Shown here in pieces: positions 43,709 through 52,403 of a DNA stretch of 64,000 bases. The position numbers and the translations under genes are program-made. The stretch lies in assembly GCA_046329435.1 (NCBI GenBank), contig JAXLUR010000002.1:682001-746000 (forward strand). Reading direction: 5' to 3'. The notes beneath the pieces were generated by a model. The model was not told the origin of the DNA. It searched no databases and saw only the letters and a list, made by a program, of their open reading frames with translations. Numbering within the stretch: position 1 is the stretch's first letter; every line of letters starts with the position of its first letter. This DNA is from M3007 sp046329435. GTDB taxonomy: Bacteria; Bacteroidota; Bacteroidia; Chitinophagales; Saprospiraceae.

Positions 43709-45295
43709 CTAAAAATCCGGATGAGGGGGCGTTTTGTCGGGAATCTTGCTCATTGCGCGCTCCGCAATGGCCGTAATGGACAAAGCCGGATTAACGCCGG
43801 GATTGGCAGAAATCATCGAACCATCGCAAACCAGCATGTTTTGATAGCCGAAAACCCGGTTGTCACGATCGATCACGCCAGTCTCCGGCCCTTCGCCCAT
43901 CACACATCCGCCGAGGATGTGTGCGGTGCCCGGTATGCCGGCCAGGGGAGTAAGTCCGAACGCCATAGCTTTTCCGCCAATCAGTTTTTCGAAGCGCCGC
44001 GCCAGTTCGATTGCCCGGGGGATAAAAGCCGTGGGTTTTTCGTCGCCGACGATTCGGGTGCGCAACCCGCCCCAGGCGGTCCGGGAAAACGTCACGGTAC
44101 TGTCGAGGGTTTGCATAAACAGCATGACCGTCGAGCTTTTGGCCCAGTCGCGCACCCTGAAATACTGCCAATAGGTCCGTGGATGCATAAGTACGTCGCC
44201 GATCATTTTGACGAAACGGACAAGCATGTTCGCGCCTTCCACAAAAGGCAGAAAGCTCAGCCGCCACGCGCCCGAGCCTGCGCCGTAGCGGCAGAGTTCG
44301 AGGTGGCTGTGCTCGTCGGTGGAGACAATCGCCCCGATGGCGATCCCCTGCGACCAGTCGGCCGACTGGTCGAGCTGTGTGACGGCAATCAGGCTCTCGT
44401 TGTTGGTGCGCACCTCGCGGCCGACCATGCCGGACAGCCGGGGCAGCGATTTGCGTTTGAGCCGGAGCAGGAGCTTGACCGTGCCCAACACACCGCCTGC
44501 AAAAATGACCCCTCGGGCACGCAGGGTTTGCCTGTTTTTAAAAAAACGCGTGGCACTGCGTACCGTCACTGCGTACCCTTCCGAGCCGTCGGCAGCGCCC
44601 ATCGGGCGAACATCGACCACTTCCTGCTCTGCCAGAATCCCGGCGCCGAGCTGCTGGGCGAGGTACAGGTAGTTTTTGTCGAGCGTGTTTTTGGCATTGT
44701 GGCGGCAACCGGTCATACAGGCGCCGCAATAGGTGCAGCCCGTTCTTTCGGGGCCTTTGCCTTCAAAAAAAGGGTCGGGCACGGTCTGACCGGCCTCTCC
44801 GAAATAAACCGCCACACGCGTCGGTTCGAAATCCTTTTCCCGGCCAATGTCCTTTGCCAGGGCCTGCAGGGCCAGTTCTCCGTCGAACAACCGCGGGTTG
44901 GGGGTTGCGCCCAGCATGCGCAGGGCAACCGGGTAAAAAGGCGCCAGTTCGGTCTGCCAATCGGCCAGGGAGGCCCAGCTACCCGACTGGAAAAAAGCGG
45001 GTTTGGGTGTCGGAAGGGTATTGGCATATACCAGCGACCCTCCGCCCACGCCAGTGCCGGAGATGACCCCGACATGCCGGAAAATTGTGATTTTCATGAT
45101 ACCGAACCACCTGAGCGAGGGCAGCCACAGCCATTTGGCAAAAGACCAGTTGGTGCGGGCAAAGTCTTCAGCGCGGTACCATTTTCCTTTCTCAACCACC
45201 AGCACCTTGTAGCCCTTTTCTGCCAGCCGCAAGGCGCTGACGGAGCCGCCAAAGCCACTGCCGATGATGATATAGTCGTATTGCAAGTTGTTCAT
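43709..45295 (-). CDS. GMC-family FAD oxidoreductase (cholesterol-oxidase-like)
   Basis: Counted from ATG 45295 (MNNLQYDYIIIGSGFGGSVS), the 528-residue protein has the FAD Rossmann motif GSGFGG at its N-terminus. CTYCGACMTGCRHNAKNTLDKNY resembles a ferredoxin-like Cys cluster and is typical of the cholesterol-oxidase-related GMC branch. HILGGCVMG and NMLVCDGSMISANPGVNPALSITAIAERA are the family C-terminal signature. The substrate is likely an alcohol or sterol-like lipid, but unknown. It follows the SLC13 transporter gene by 19 bases on the same strand, suggesting one operon. Confidence 0.88.
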   Translation of the reverse strand: MNNLQYDYIIIGSGFGGSVSALRLAEKGYKVLVVEKGKWYRAEDFARTNWSFAKWLWLPSLRWFGIMKITIFRHVGVISGTGVGGGSLVYANTLPTPKPAFFQSGSWASLADWQTELAPFYPVALRMLGATPNPRLFDGELALQALAKDIGREKDFEPTRVAVYFGEAGQTVPDPFFEGKGPERTGCTYCGACMTGCRHNAKNTLDKNYLYLAQQLGAGILAEQEVVDVRPMGAADGSEGYAVTVRSATRFFKNRQTLRARGVIFAGGVLGTVKLLLRLKRKSLPRLSGMVGREVRTNNESLIAVTQLDQSADWSQGIAIGAIVSTDEHSHLELCRYGAGSGAWRLSFLPFVEGANMLVRFVKMIGDVLMHPRTYWQYFRVRDWAKSSTVMLFMQTLDSTVTFSRTAWGGLRTRIVGDEKPTAFIPRAIELARRFEKLIGGKAMAFGLTPLAGIPGTAHILGGCVMGEGPETGVIDRDNRVFGYQNMLVCDGSMISANPGVNPALSITAIAERAMSKIPDKTPPHPDF

Positions 45296-45314
45296 TATTG
45301 GCACGTTATACTTG

Positions 45315-46727
45315 TCAAAGGGTAATTCCCCACACCAGAGGCAGGAGGAAATAGGTTGCACCCAGCAAGATCAGGATCGCTATGGCATCGAGTAAAAAAC
45401 CGGCTCGCGCCATATCGCGAACAGTCAGAAAACCGGAGCCGAACACGATGGTATTGGGCGCAGTGGCTACCGGCAGCCCAAACCCTACGGATGCTGCGAG
45501 TGTGGCCGTCATCAACAATCCGTGTTGATTTACACCGATGGCAGTGGCCAGGGCTGCGAGCACCGGCATCATCATGGCGGCAGTGGCAATGTTGGAGGCA
45601 ATTTCGCTCAACACCACAACCAGCGCCAGTACAGCCAGCAAAACCAGCACCAGCGGAAGGTTTTTGAGTCCTTCGAGCAAACTGCCCAGCCAGGCGGCCA
45701 GTCCGCTTTGATCAAAGCCTTTGGCCAGGGCCAGTCCTCCGCCAAACAGTACGATAATACCCCAGGGGATGCGCTCGGCAGTTGGCCAGTCCATTAGCGC
45801 AATACCGCTTTTTCCCCTGGCGGGTACCAGAAACAAAAGTGTGGCCCCCGCGATGATGAGAACGGTGTCGTTCAGGCCGGGCCACCACCGGTACCAGAAC
45901 AGAGAGCCGCTGATCCAGCCAAGAATGACCATGCCGAATAGGGCCATCAGTCGTGCTTCTGGCTGGGTGAGCGGTCCGAGGGTTTCCAGTTCGTGGTGAA
46001 TGTGCTCGTTGCTTTCCGCGCCGGCTTCCCCGGCTTTGTCGAGCGGGAAAAGACGCAGCAACAGCAGCCAGCAGGCGACCAGCATCAGCAACATGACCGG
46101 AAATCCGACCAGAAACCAGTGCCCGAACGAAATGTCCTGATCCAGTTTTTGCCGCATAAAACTGACAAAAATCGCGTTGGTCGGCGTGCCTACCAGGGTG
46201 CCGAGCCCGCCGATCGAGCAGGCATAGCCAACCCCCAGCAGCAGCGATTTTGAAAAATTGGAAGACGACTTGCCTGCGGCAGCGATGGCCACGGGGGTCA
46301 TCATCACCGCGGTCGCGGTGTTCGATATCCACATCGATATGAACGCGGTCGCTGCCATGAAGCCAAACAACGTCATGGCCGGCTTGCTGCCCAGCCAGTT
46401 GACCATGCTCAGCGCGATGCGCCGATGCAGGCTCCAGCGCTCGATGGCTTTCCCGAAAATAAACCCGCCCAAAAACAGGTAAATGATCTCGTTGGCGTAC
46501 TCAGGAGCGACATTTTTGATTGGCATAACCCCGGTAACCGGGAAAAGCACCAGCGGCAACAAAGCCGTCACGGAAGTATGTACTGCTTCCGTGATCCACC
46601 AGACAGCGATCCACAAGGTGACGGCCGCGCACAGTTTGGCCGGCTCGCTCATACCGGCCGGGGCCGGCAACATCAGTACAATCAAAAACAAAATTGGCCC
46701 TGCCAGACGGGCGATCAATTGATTCAT
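45315..46727 (-). CDS. SLC13 / DASS family sodium:dicarboxylate or anion symporter
   Basis: Taken from ATG 46727 (470 residues; a start at 46760 would add 11). Eleven or so helices carry two SNT-like motifs: SNTATAVMMTPV in the first half and ASNIATAAMMMPV in the second, the substrate and Na+ sites in this family. LGGFIFGKAIERWSLHRRIAL is also typical. Substrates in the family include succinate, malate, citrate and sulphate. It is the first gene of a pair with the GMC oxidoreductase. Confidence 0.9.
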   Translation of the reverse strand: MNQLIARLAGPILFLIVLMLPAPAGMSEPAKLCAAVTLWIAVWWITEAVHTSVTALLPLVLFPVTGVMPIKNVAPEYANEIIYLFLGGFIFGKAIERWSLHRRIALSMVNWLGSKPAMTLFGFMAATAFISMWISNTATAVMMTPVAIAAAGKSSSNFSKSLLLGVGYACSIGGLGTLVGTPTNAIFVSFMRQKLDQDISFGHWFLVGFPVMLLMLVACWLLLLRLFPLDKAGEAGAESNEHIHHELETLGPLTQPEARLMALFGMVILGWISGSLFWYRWWPGLNDTVLIIAGATLLFLVPARGKSGIALMDWPTAERIPWGIIVLFGGGLALAKGFDQSGLAAWLGSLLEGLKNLPLVLVLLAVLALVVVLSEIASNIATAAMMMPVLAALATAIGVNQHGLLMTATLAASVGFGLPVATAPNTIVFGSGFLTVRDMARAGFLLDAIAILILLGATYFLLPLVWGITL

Positions 46728-46810
46728 GCGACGGGTCGGTATTTGAGGGTAAAAGGACAAAAAAAGGCGGATTTCCGCGCCGCAACAGGTGGATATTTTT
46801 ACAAAATAAA

Positions 46811-46846
46811 AAAGCCGCCGGGACGGATGGGTGTCCCGGCGGCTTT
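46811..46846 (-). terminator. Hairpin terminator after the bacilliredoxin gene
   Basis: A perfect 14-base stem (46811-46824 with 46833-46846) has an 8-base loop. On the minus strand it is followed by TTTTTT-type sequence. It separates the bacilliredoxin gene from the SLC13 gene. Confidence 0.85.
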
Positions 46847-46863
46847 ACAACTGATGAAGGGAA

Positions 46864-47277
46864 TCAGCAATATTGCTCGTATGCCATTTTCAGGTTTTCG
46901 GCAATCACTGCTGCCGAGCGGCCTTCAATGTGGCGGCGTTCCAGAAAATGCACCAGCTGGCCGTCTTTGAACAAGGCGATGCTGGGCGAGGAAGGCGGGT
47001 AGGGCAGCAGAAATTCGCGGGCTTTGGCCGTCGCTTCGCCGTCGACCCCTGCAAACACGGTGTACAGATGATCGGGTTTTTTCTCGCCGGCCAGCGACAT
47101 TTTGGCGCCGGGGCGCGCGTTGGCGGCAGCGCAACCGCAAACGCTGTTGACGACCAGCAGGGCAGTGCCTTTCTGTTGGCCCAAAATGGCTTCTACATCG
47201 GACGGATTAGTAAGCGCCTCGAAACCGTAATCGGTGAGGTCTTTGGCCATCGGTGTTGTAAGTTGTATCGGATACAT
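46864..47277 (-). CDS. BrxA/BrxB-family bacilliredoxin
   Basis: Counted from ATG 47277 (MYPIQLTTPMAKDL, matching the family start), this 137-residue thioredoxin-fold protein has the bacilliredoxin motif CGC (Cys47, Cys49) in NSVCGCAA. HFLERRHIEG near the end is also conserved. The family removes bacillithiol or similar thiols from proteins after oxidative stress. Species lacking bacillithiol may use it with another thiol. It stands between M28 peptidase and SLC13 genes, with its own terminator. Confidence 0.92.
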   Translation of the reverse strand: MYPIQLTTPMAKDLTDYGFEALTNPSDVEAILGQQKGTALLVVNSVCGCAAANARPGAKMSLAGEKKPDHLYTVFAGVDGEATAKAREFLLPYPPSSPSIALFKDGQLVHFLERRHIEGRSAAVIAENLKMAYEQYC

Positions 47278-47350
47278 CGTCGGAGATGAAGTTGGAGAAA
47301 TGAGCAATAGTGTTCTTTGGGGGCTAGAAACGTTTCAGGCGCCGTTTTGT

Positions 47351-48592
47351 TTAAAACGTCACGTTGCTGGTAATTTCCGCTGTGCCGCGTTTTACCGTCA
47401 CCTTTGTGGTGTCGCCCTTGGTAAACTTGGACAGGGCTTTCATGTAATCCTGGATGTTTTTGACCGGAAAATCGCCTAATTTGACAATGATGTCGCCTTT
47501 TTGAAGGCCGGCCACTGAAGCGGGTTTGCCATCGGTCACGCCATCTACGTGCACGCCTTCGCCTTCCCAGGTATAGTCGGGCATGATGCCCAGGGTTACC
47601 TTGAACCGCGGGGTGTCTTCCTTGTTGGCTTTTGTTTCCTGGAAACTCAGTTTGGGCTTCGCATCGAGCGCGTCGATGACCTTGACGGCCAGGCCGAGAA
47701 TCTGAACCTGACCGGGAAAGTTGATTTTTTCCGTGTCGTCGGAAGGTTTGTGGTAATCAGAGTGTTGCCCGGTGAAGAAAAACAGGACAGGGATGTTTTT
47801 CAGGTAGAAAGAAGTATGGTCGCTCGGTCCGATGCCTGCACTGTCGAGTTTGAAGCTGATCCCGTTGTTGTTCAGGTTGTTCATCGTGGGGACGAAATCG
47901 GGCGCGGTGCCTACGCCGCCCACGACGAGGCGTTTTTCTTCGTTGAGCCGGCCGATCATGTCCATGTTGAGCATAAAACTGACGCTGCCCAGGTCGATGG
48001 TCGGGTAGTCGGTGAATTTTTTGGAACCGATGAGCCCCAGTTCCTCTCCCGAAAAGCAGATGAACAGGAAATTGTGCTTTTCCGTCACGCCGTTCTGGGC
48101 AAAATAGCGGGCCAGTTCGAGTACGCCGGCTGTGCCGGAAGCATTGTCGTCGGCGCCGTTGTGGATTTTACCTTCCGGGTTGGCGTCTAGCGAATTGTGG
48201 TCCATCCCCAGGCCCAGGTGGTCGTAATGGGCGCCGATCACGATGGTGTTGGCAGCGCCGTTGTCGAGCCAGGCCACGACATTCTGGCTGTACACCTGGG
48301 GGGCGTCCTTATCGACCATACCGCCGTGCGGATCGCTCGATTTTTGGAATCCGAAATGGTGAAACCACATGCCGTTATCGCCCTTGGGCGTCAGGCCGGC
48401 AGCCTTGAATTGGTCGGCGATATACTGGGCAGCGCGAAATTCTTCCGCTGTACCAGTACCGCGACCTTTCATTTCGTCGGATGCGAGCATCGTGATGTCG
48501 CGGCGGATATTATCTTCTGAAATCGCTGTTTTCTGGGCGTTCAGGTTGACACCCCAGGCGAAAAAGAGCAAAAAAGCGATGTTTTTAAGCAT
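47351..48592 (-). CDS. Secreted M28-family zinc aminopeptidase with PDZ domain
   Basis: The start at ATG 48592 gives 413 residues with a signal peptide ending VNLNAQ; the frame further upstream (to 48700) lacks it. M28 zinc motifs are present: GAHYDHLG, NGADDNASGTAGVLE, FICFSGEELGLIGS, LNMDMIGR and DYHKPSDD. A PDZ domain ends the protein (about 335-405, VDGVTDGKPASVAGLQKGDIIVKLGDFPV). It releases N-terminal residues from peptides outside the cytoplasm. Bacteroidota often pair M28 with PDZ. It precedes the bacilliredoxin gene by 73 bases. Confidence 0.92.
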   Translation of the reverse strand: MLKNIAFLLFFAWGVNLNAQKTAISEDNIRRDITMLASDEMKGRGTGTAEEFRAAQYIADQFKAAGLTPKGDNGMWFHHFGFQKSSDPHGGMVDKDAPQVYSQNVVAWLDNGAANTIVIGAHYDHLGLGMDHNSLDANPEGKIHNGADDNASGTAGVLELARYFAQNGVTEKHNFLFICFSGEELGLIGSKKFTDYPTIDLGSVSFMLNMDMIGRLNEEKRLVVGGVGTAPDFVPTMNNLNNNGISFKLDSAGIGPSDHTSFYLKNIPVLFFFTGQHSDYHKPSDDTEKINFPGQVQILGLAVKVIDALDAKPKLSFQETKANKEDTPRFKVTLGIMPDYTWEGEGVHVDGVTDGKPASVAGLQKGDIIVKLGDFPVKNIQDYMKALSKFTKGDTTKVTVKRGTAEITSNVTF

Positions 48593-48703
48593 TGCAGTCA
48601 GGTTGGAAAACAAAAAAGTGTGGTGCGTAACCGGGCAAGAGCCGGATTTGATCCGCAAAAGTAGGATGATTGGCAGGGCTCTGCGCCATTCGTGCGTCAA
48701 AAA

Positions 48704-49435
48704 TCAGGGCGCGGCCTTGGCCTCCGAAACGGGGATGGCGCCCGTGGAGTCTGCGGGGAACCAGCAAAGGGCATCAAGCAGGGCTGGCGGCCCGACAAAA
48801 ACATTGAGATCCGTTCTACTCGAAATGCCGTCGATACAGCCTGCGTTGGAGTATTGCCAGAAATTCCAGTCTTTTCCGTTGCAAAGCGCGGGTTGCTCGC
48901 TGGAGTAGCGGGCGATCCAGAGCGGGTAATTGTCGAACACGCCGGCCAGGTATTTTTCGTAAAAATGCTGGTTGGTATAAATAATGGGTTTGACGTGCAG
49001 GCTCGCCTCTACCATCATAAGCCAAATACGGGCTTCTTCCAGCATCACTTCGGTGGGCATGCCGTCGGTCGTTTCAAAATCGAGTACAGGAGCAATGTCT
49101 CCGGCTTTCATATCGACTGTTTCGAGGAAATGCTCGGCCTGTTCGATTCCGCAGCCATAAGAACGGAAAAAGTGGTAGGCGCCGCGCCGAACGCCCAGTT
49201 TGCCCAGGGCATCCCAGTTGCGGCAAAAAAGGCTGTCGATGAAATCGTGCCCCTCGGTCGCTTTTACAAAAGCGAAATCGAGACTGTGCCTGGCCTGAAC
49301 GGCATCCCAGTCGATATAAGACTGGTAATGCGACACGTCAATCCCGTGCAGCAAGGGAAGTGCAGGGGCAAAAGTTGCTTGCCGGCCCGTCAGGAACGGA
49401 TACAACAACATGACGATCAGGCTCAACGTACGCAT
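48704..49435 (-). CDS. GH25-family lysozyme (N,O-diacetylmuramidase)
   Basis: Counted from ATG 49435, the 243-residue protein has a hydrophobic N-terminus (RTLSLIVMLLYPFL) as signal or anchor. The GH25 barrel shows HGIDVSHYQSYIDW (Asp33), FAFVKATEG, GAYHFF and the catalytic APVLDFET (Asp119, Glu121). WNFWQYS ends the barrel. It cuts between MurNAc and GlcNAc of peptidoglycan. A plausible role is wall turnover or predation on other bacteria; context does not decide. The gene lies upstream of the M28 peptidase on the same strand, with 111 bases between. Confidence 0.93.
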   Translation of the reverse strand: MRTLSLIVMLLYPFLTGRQATFAPALPLLHGIDVSHYQSYIDWDAVQARHSLDFAFVKATEGHDFIDSLFCRNWDALGKLGVRRGAYHFFRSYGCGIEQAEHFLETVDMKAGDIAPVLDFETTDGMPTEVMLEEARIWLMMVEASLHVKPIIYTNQHFYEKYLAGVFDNYPLWIARYSSEQPALCNGKDWNFWQYSNAGCIDGISSRTDLNVFVGPPALLDALCWFPADSTGAIPVSEAKAAP

Positions 49436-49735
49436 GGCGCAAGCGGGCAAAAGTGAATGGGTCAGACTTTTCGGGGGCAATAAAATGAGGGGGAACAAAA
49501 TCCGGCATCCCGCCCGGATTTCGCAACGGCGAAAATAATGCCTCTTTTTTCAAGCGGACGACCCGCGGATTCTTTTCGTCGCAAAACGACATTTTTTTGG
49601 ACGAACGACATTTCCGGCGGACGAAACAGCGCATTTGCCGGAAAATGACAATGGGCAGCAGATCAGGTCGAGACGGTCCGCAATGAAACATGCGATCCTT
49701 TCCTGCTGCTGCCCACTGCAGTATGCACAGGCTGC
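49436..49735. other. 300-base non-coding stretch between lysozyme and rho
   Basis: No gene is seen. It holds an inverted repeat (49498-49521), a two-copy tandem repeat of about 19-20 bases (49585-49603 and 49604-49623, AACGACATTT...GGACG) and a 10-base stem (49652-49661 with 49706-49715) just after the rho stop. The last may end rho transcripts, though its T-tract is weak. Confidence 0.5.
49498..49521. repeat. Short inverted repeat upstream of the lysozyme gene
   Basis: Eight-base arms AAATCCGG (49498-49505) and CCGGATTT (49514-49521) flank an 8-base loop. On the minus strand TTTTG follows. It could be a rho-gene terminator or an operator of the lysozyme gene, 63 bases upstream of its ATG. 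Confidence 0.4.
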
Positions 49736-51859
49736 TTATCGGTTCATGGATTCCATGAACTCCGCGTTGCTGGAGGTATGCAACATCTGTTTTTTGATGA
49801 ATTCCATGGCCTCTTCCGGTTTCATATCGGCGAGGTGATTGCGCAGGATAAACATGCGTTGCAGTGTATCCTTGTCCATCAAAAGTTCTTCGCGGCGGGT
49901 GCTCGACTTGGTGAGGTCGACGCTCGGGTATAGGCGGCGATTGGCCAGGTTGCGGTCGAGTTGAAGTTCCATGTTGCCGGTACCCTTGAATTCTTCGAAA
50001 ATCACCTGGTCCATTTTCGAACCCGTATCGATCAGGGCCGTCGCCAGGATGGTGAGCGAGCCGCCGTTTTCGATGGCACGTGCTGCACCGAAGAATTTTT
50101 TGGGTTTTTGCAATGCCGTGGCTTCCACACCGCCCGACAAAACCTTGCCGGAAGCCGGCGCAACGGTATTGTAAGCGCGCGCCATACGTGTGATGGAGTC
50201 GAGCAGAATGACGACATGGTGCCCGCACTCGACCATACGTTTCGATTTTTCGAGCACGATATTCGCCAGGCGAACGTGATTTTCAGCCGGCTCGTCGAAG
50301 GTGGAAGAAACGACTTCGGCGCGTACGCTGCGTTTCATGTCGGTTACCTCCTCGGGGCGTTCGTCGATCAGGAGGATGATGACGTAGCATTCCGGGTGGT
50401 TTTTGGTAATGGCGTTGGCAATGTCCTTCAGGAGGAAAGTTTTGCCCGTTTTGGGTTGTGCCACGATCAAACCGCGTTGGCCCTTGCCGATCGGTGTGAA
50501 AAGATCAATGATCCGGTTGCCGAAATCGCGGCCGGTCGGGCTCGTGATAAGGCTGAATTTTTCAGTCGGGAAGAGTGGTGTCAGGTAGTCGAACGGAACC
50601 CGGTCGCGCACGTCTTTGGGGTCGAGGCCGTTGATTTTACTGACTTTGAGCAAAGCAAAATACTTTTCGCCTTCCTTCGGCGGCCGGATGGCGCCTTTTA
50701 CCGTATCGCCGGTGCGAAGACCGAACAGTTTGATTTGAGAAGGCGAAACGTAAATATCGTCGGGGCTGGTCTGGTAGTTGTAATCGGCTGCGCGAAGAAA
50801 TCCGTAGCCGTCGGGCATCATTTCCAGGGTGCCTTCGCCTTCTATGATACCGTCGAGTTCGACATCGAATTTTTCGCGTGGAATGACGGGCATGACCTCG
50901 GGCTCCTGTTCCATGCGCTGATTTTGCTGGCGCATGTCCTGGGGAGCGTTGTAGTCTTGCGGCGGGCGGCGTACGACCATTTCGTCGTCGTCATCTTCAC
51001 CATTGTTGGGCGCTACAAAATCTTCTTCTTCGTACTGCTGGTATTTGTTGGCTTCCGGATCGAAGAGATTGGGGTTGCCCGGTCGGTTGGAGCGGAAGTC
51101 GCGGCCGCGGTCGTCGCGTCGGTCGCGATCATCACGGCGGCCGCGGTCGTCACGGCGATCGCGGTCATCACGGCGGTCGTCGCGTCGGTCGCGGTCATCA
51201 CGTCGGTCGCGGTCGTCGCGGTCGCGGCGGAAATCGGGTTCGCGGCGGGGTTGCTCTCGGCGGTCGTCGCGTCGGTCGCGGTCGTCACGTCGGTCGCGGT
51301 CGTCACGGTCGCGGCGGAAATCGGGTTCGCGGCGGGGTTCATCCCGGCGGGGTTCATCCCGTCGCGGTTCGTCGCGGCGCGGTTCGTCGCGGCGCATGGG
51401 CGGATTGCCTTCGCGTTCGCGGCGCATTTCCTGTTCGCGACGGGGTGGTTCCTGTTCGCGGCGCGGGTGCTCTCTTTTGACCTGAGGCTGAGGGGCAGGT
51501 TGTGCGGGGTTTTCGGTCTTCGGCGCCGGCTCCTTTGCAGGTTCAGCCGGTTCGGCAGGAGCGACTTTTACCGTTTTTCTGGGGCGTTTGCCGGCAGCAG
51601 ATGCAGGCGTTTCTTCCTGCTGTACTGCGGGCGGTGCGGGCATTTGCGGTTTTTTACGGCCGAGCGAGCCTGCAGAGCCTTCGTCTACAACCGGGACCTC
51701 CTTGTTGGATGTATTTTTTTCCCGGAGCGCTTGTTCGTCCAGGATTTTATAGATCAGTTCCTGCTTGTTGAGTTTGTTGTAACCTTTTAAACCGAGCTTG
51801 CTGGCGATGTCCTTTAACTCAGGCACCAGCATGTCGTTCAACTGTAATATGTCGTACAT
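49736..51859 (-). CDS. rho: Transcription termination factor Rho with a long charged insertion
   Basis: Counted from ATG 51859 (MYDILQLNDMLVPELKDIA), the 707-residue protein has the Rho N-terminal helical domain (1-45) followed by about 270 residues of low-complexity sequence. The cold-shock RNA-binding fold is at about 335-410 (MMPDGYGFLRAADYNYQ), then the RecA-like ATPase with P-loop QPKTGKT (Lys473). LIDERPEEVTDM and VVILLDSITRMARAYN are further ATPase motifs. E. coli Rho has about 419 residues, so the insertion accounts for the excess. The insertion is rich in RRDD and RREPDF repeats, including a 29-residue tandem duplication. Such inserts are known in Bacteroidota and Actinobacteria Rho and can bind RNA or drive condensates. 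Confidence 0.95.
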   Translation of the reverse strand: MYDILQLNDMLVPELKDIASKLGLKGYNKLNKQELIYKILDEQALREKNTSNKEVPVVDEGSAGSLGRKKPQMPAPPAVQQEETPASAAGKRPRKTVKVAPAEPAEPAKEPAPKTENPAQPAPQPQVKREHPRREQEPPRREQEMRREREGNPPMRRDEPRRDEPRRDEPRRDEPRREPDFRRDRDDRDRRDDRDRRDDRREQPRREPDFRRDRDDRDRRDDRDRRDDRRDDRDRRDDRGRRDDRDRRDDRGRDFRSNRPGNPNLFDPEANKYQQYEEEDFVAPNNGEDDDDEMVVRRPPQDYNAPQDMRQQNQRMEQEPEVMPVIPREKFDVELDGIIEGEGTLEMMPDGYGFLRAADYNYQTSPDDIYVSPSQIKLFGLRTGDTVKGAIRPPKEGEKYFALLKVSKINGLDPKDVRDRVPFDYLTPLFPTEKFSLITSPTGRDFGNRIIDLFTPIGKGQRGLIVAQPKTGKTFLLKDIANAITKNHPECYVIILLIDERPEEVTDMKRSVRAEVVSSTFDEPAENHVRLANIVLEKSKRMVECGHHVVILLDSITRMARAYNTVAPASGKVLSGGVEATALQKPKKFFGAARAIENGGSLTILATALIDTGSKMDQVIFEEFKGTGNMELQLDRNLANRRLYPSVDLTKSSTRREELLMDKDTLQRMFILRNHLADMKPEEAMEFIKKQMLHTSSNAEFMESMNR
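51171..51339. repeat. 87-base tandem duplication inside rho
   Basis: Copies at 51171-51252 and 51258-51339 are offset by 87 bases (29 codons) and differ at about two positions as read. They encode two copies of a PRREPDFRRDRDDRDRRDD-type unit. Shorter RDDRD repeats flank them from about 51090 to 51420. Confidence 0.8.
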
Positions 51860-51868
51860 GACAGGCAA

Positions 51869-52403
51869 ATAAATTGGGAAGATTGGTATTTCAAATACTT
51901 AGGTTGGATATCGAGCGGTGTGCTTAGAAACTTGCGGGGTGGACATTGTGCGGACAACAATATGTCGGCATGGAATGCGAGCGGGAGAAAAATCAGCCGT
52001 GCAAATCGGCAAAGTCCGGGGTTTAGGTTTTCAGCGGGAGAATTCTTTCGGAAAAGGGATAATTAACACATCAACGAATTACCACGGAGCAGCCACGCTT
52101 ACACCAAAAATCAACGTCTGAAAAGTGGGAAAATCCAGTGGAATTGGAAAAGATGCGGAGTCGGCACTTGCTGGCCGGCAGAGAATTGAACGGGGCAAAG
52201 ATAAACCGGTTTTCAAATTCACGCTATCTTGCCGCACTTTTTTATGCCGCGGGGCGCCAATCAGCATTCACGCTTCGGAACGAATTCGAACCACACGGCA
52301 TTACTAACGTGTATTCAGGCTGATTTGTTGCCCTCAGGCCCGCCCAATTGCACCAAACAGCGCTTGTAACCGTCAAAAAATAGCCTACACCCGCATTCAT
52401 ATC
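51869..52403. other. About 540-base divergent intergenic region between rho and serS
   Basis: No convincing gene is seen; the small open frames lack recognisable composition or start context. It must hold promoters for both rho and serS. On the minus strand a perfect TAnnTTTG box (TATCTTTG, 52196-52203) would give rho a leader of about 330 bases, long enough for the autoregulation known for rho in E. coli; this is inference. No structured RNA was recognised. Confidence 0.45.

Noticed and set aside
43685..45325. Plus-strand open frame of 546 codons antisense to the GMC oxidoreductase
   Set aside because: No recognisable motif, His/Gln/Arg-rich shadow composition, and complete overlap with a well-supported gene.
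49961..51790. Long plus-strand open frame (609 codons) antisense to rho
   Set aside because: It is a mirror of the GC-rich rho coding sequence and its RDD repeats, giving Ala/Val/Ser/Arg runs. Rho on the other strand has every family motif.
51918..52121. Small plus-strand frame between rho and serS
   Set aside because: Short, unlike known peptides, and within a divergent promoter region.
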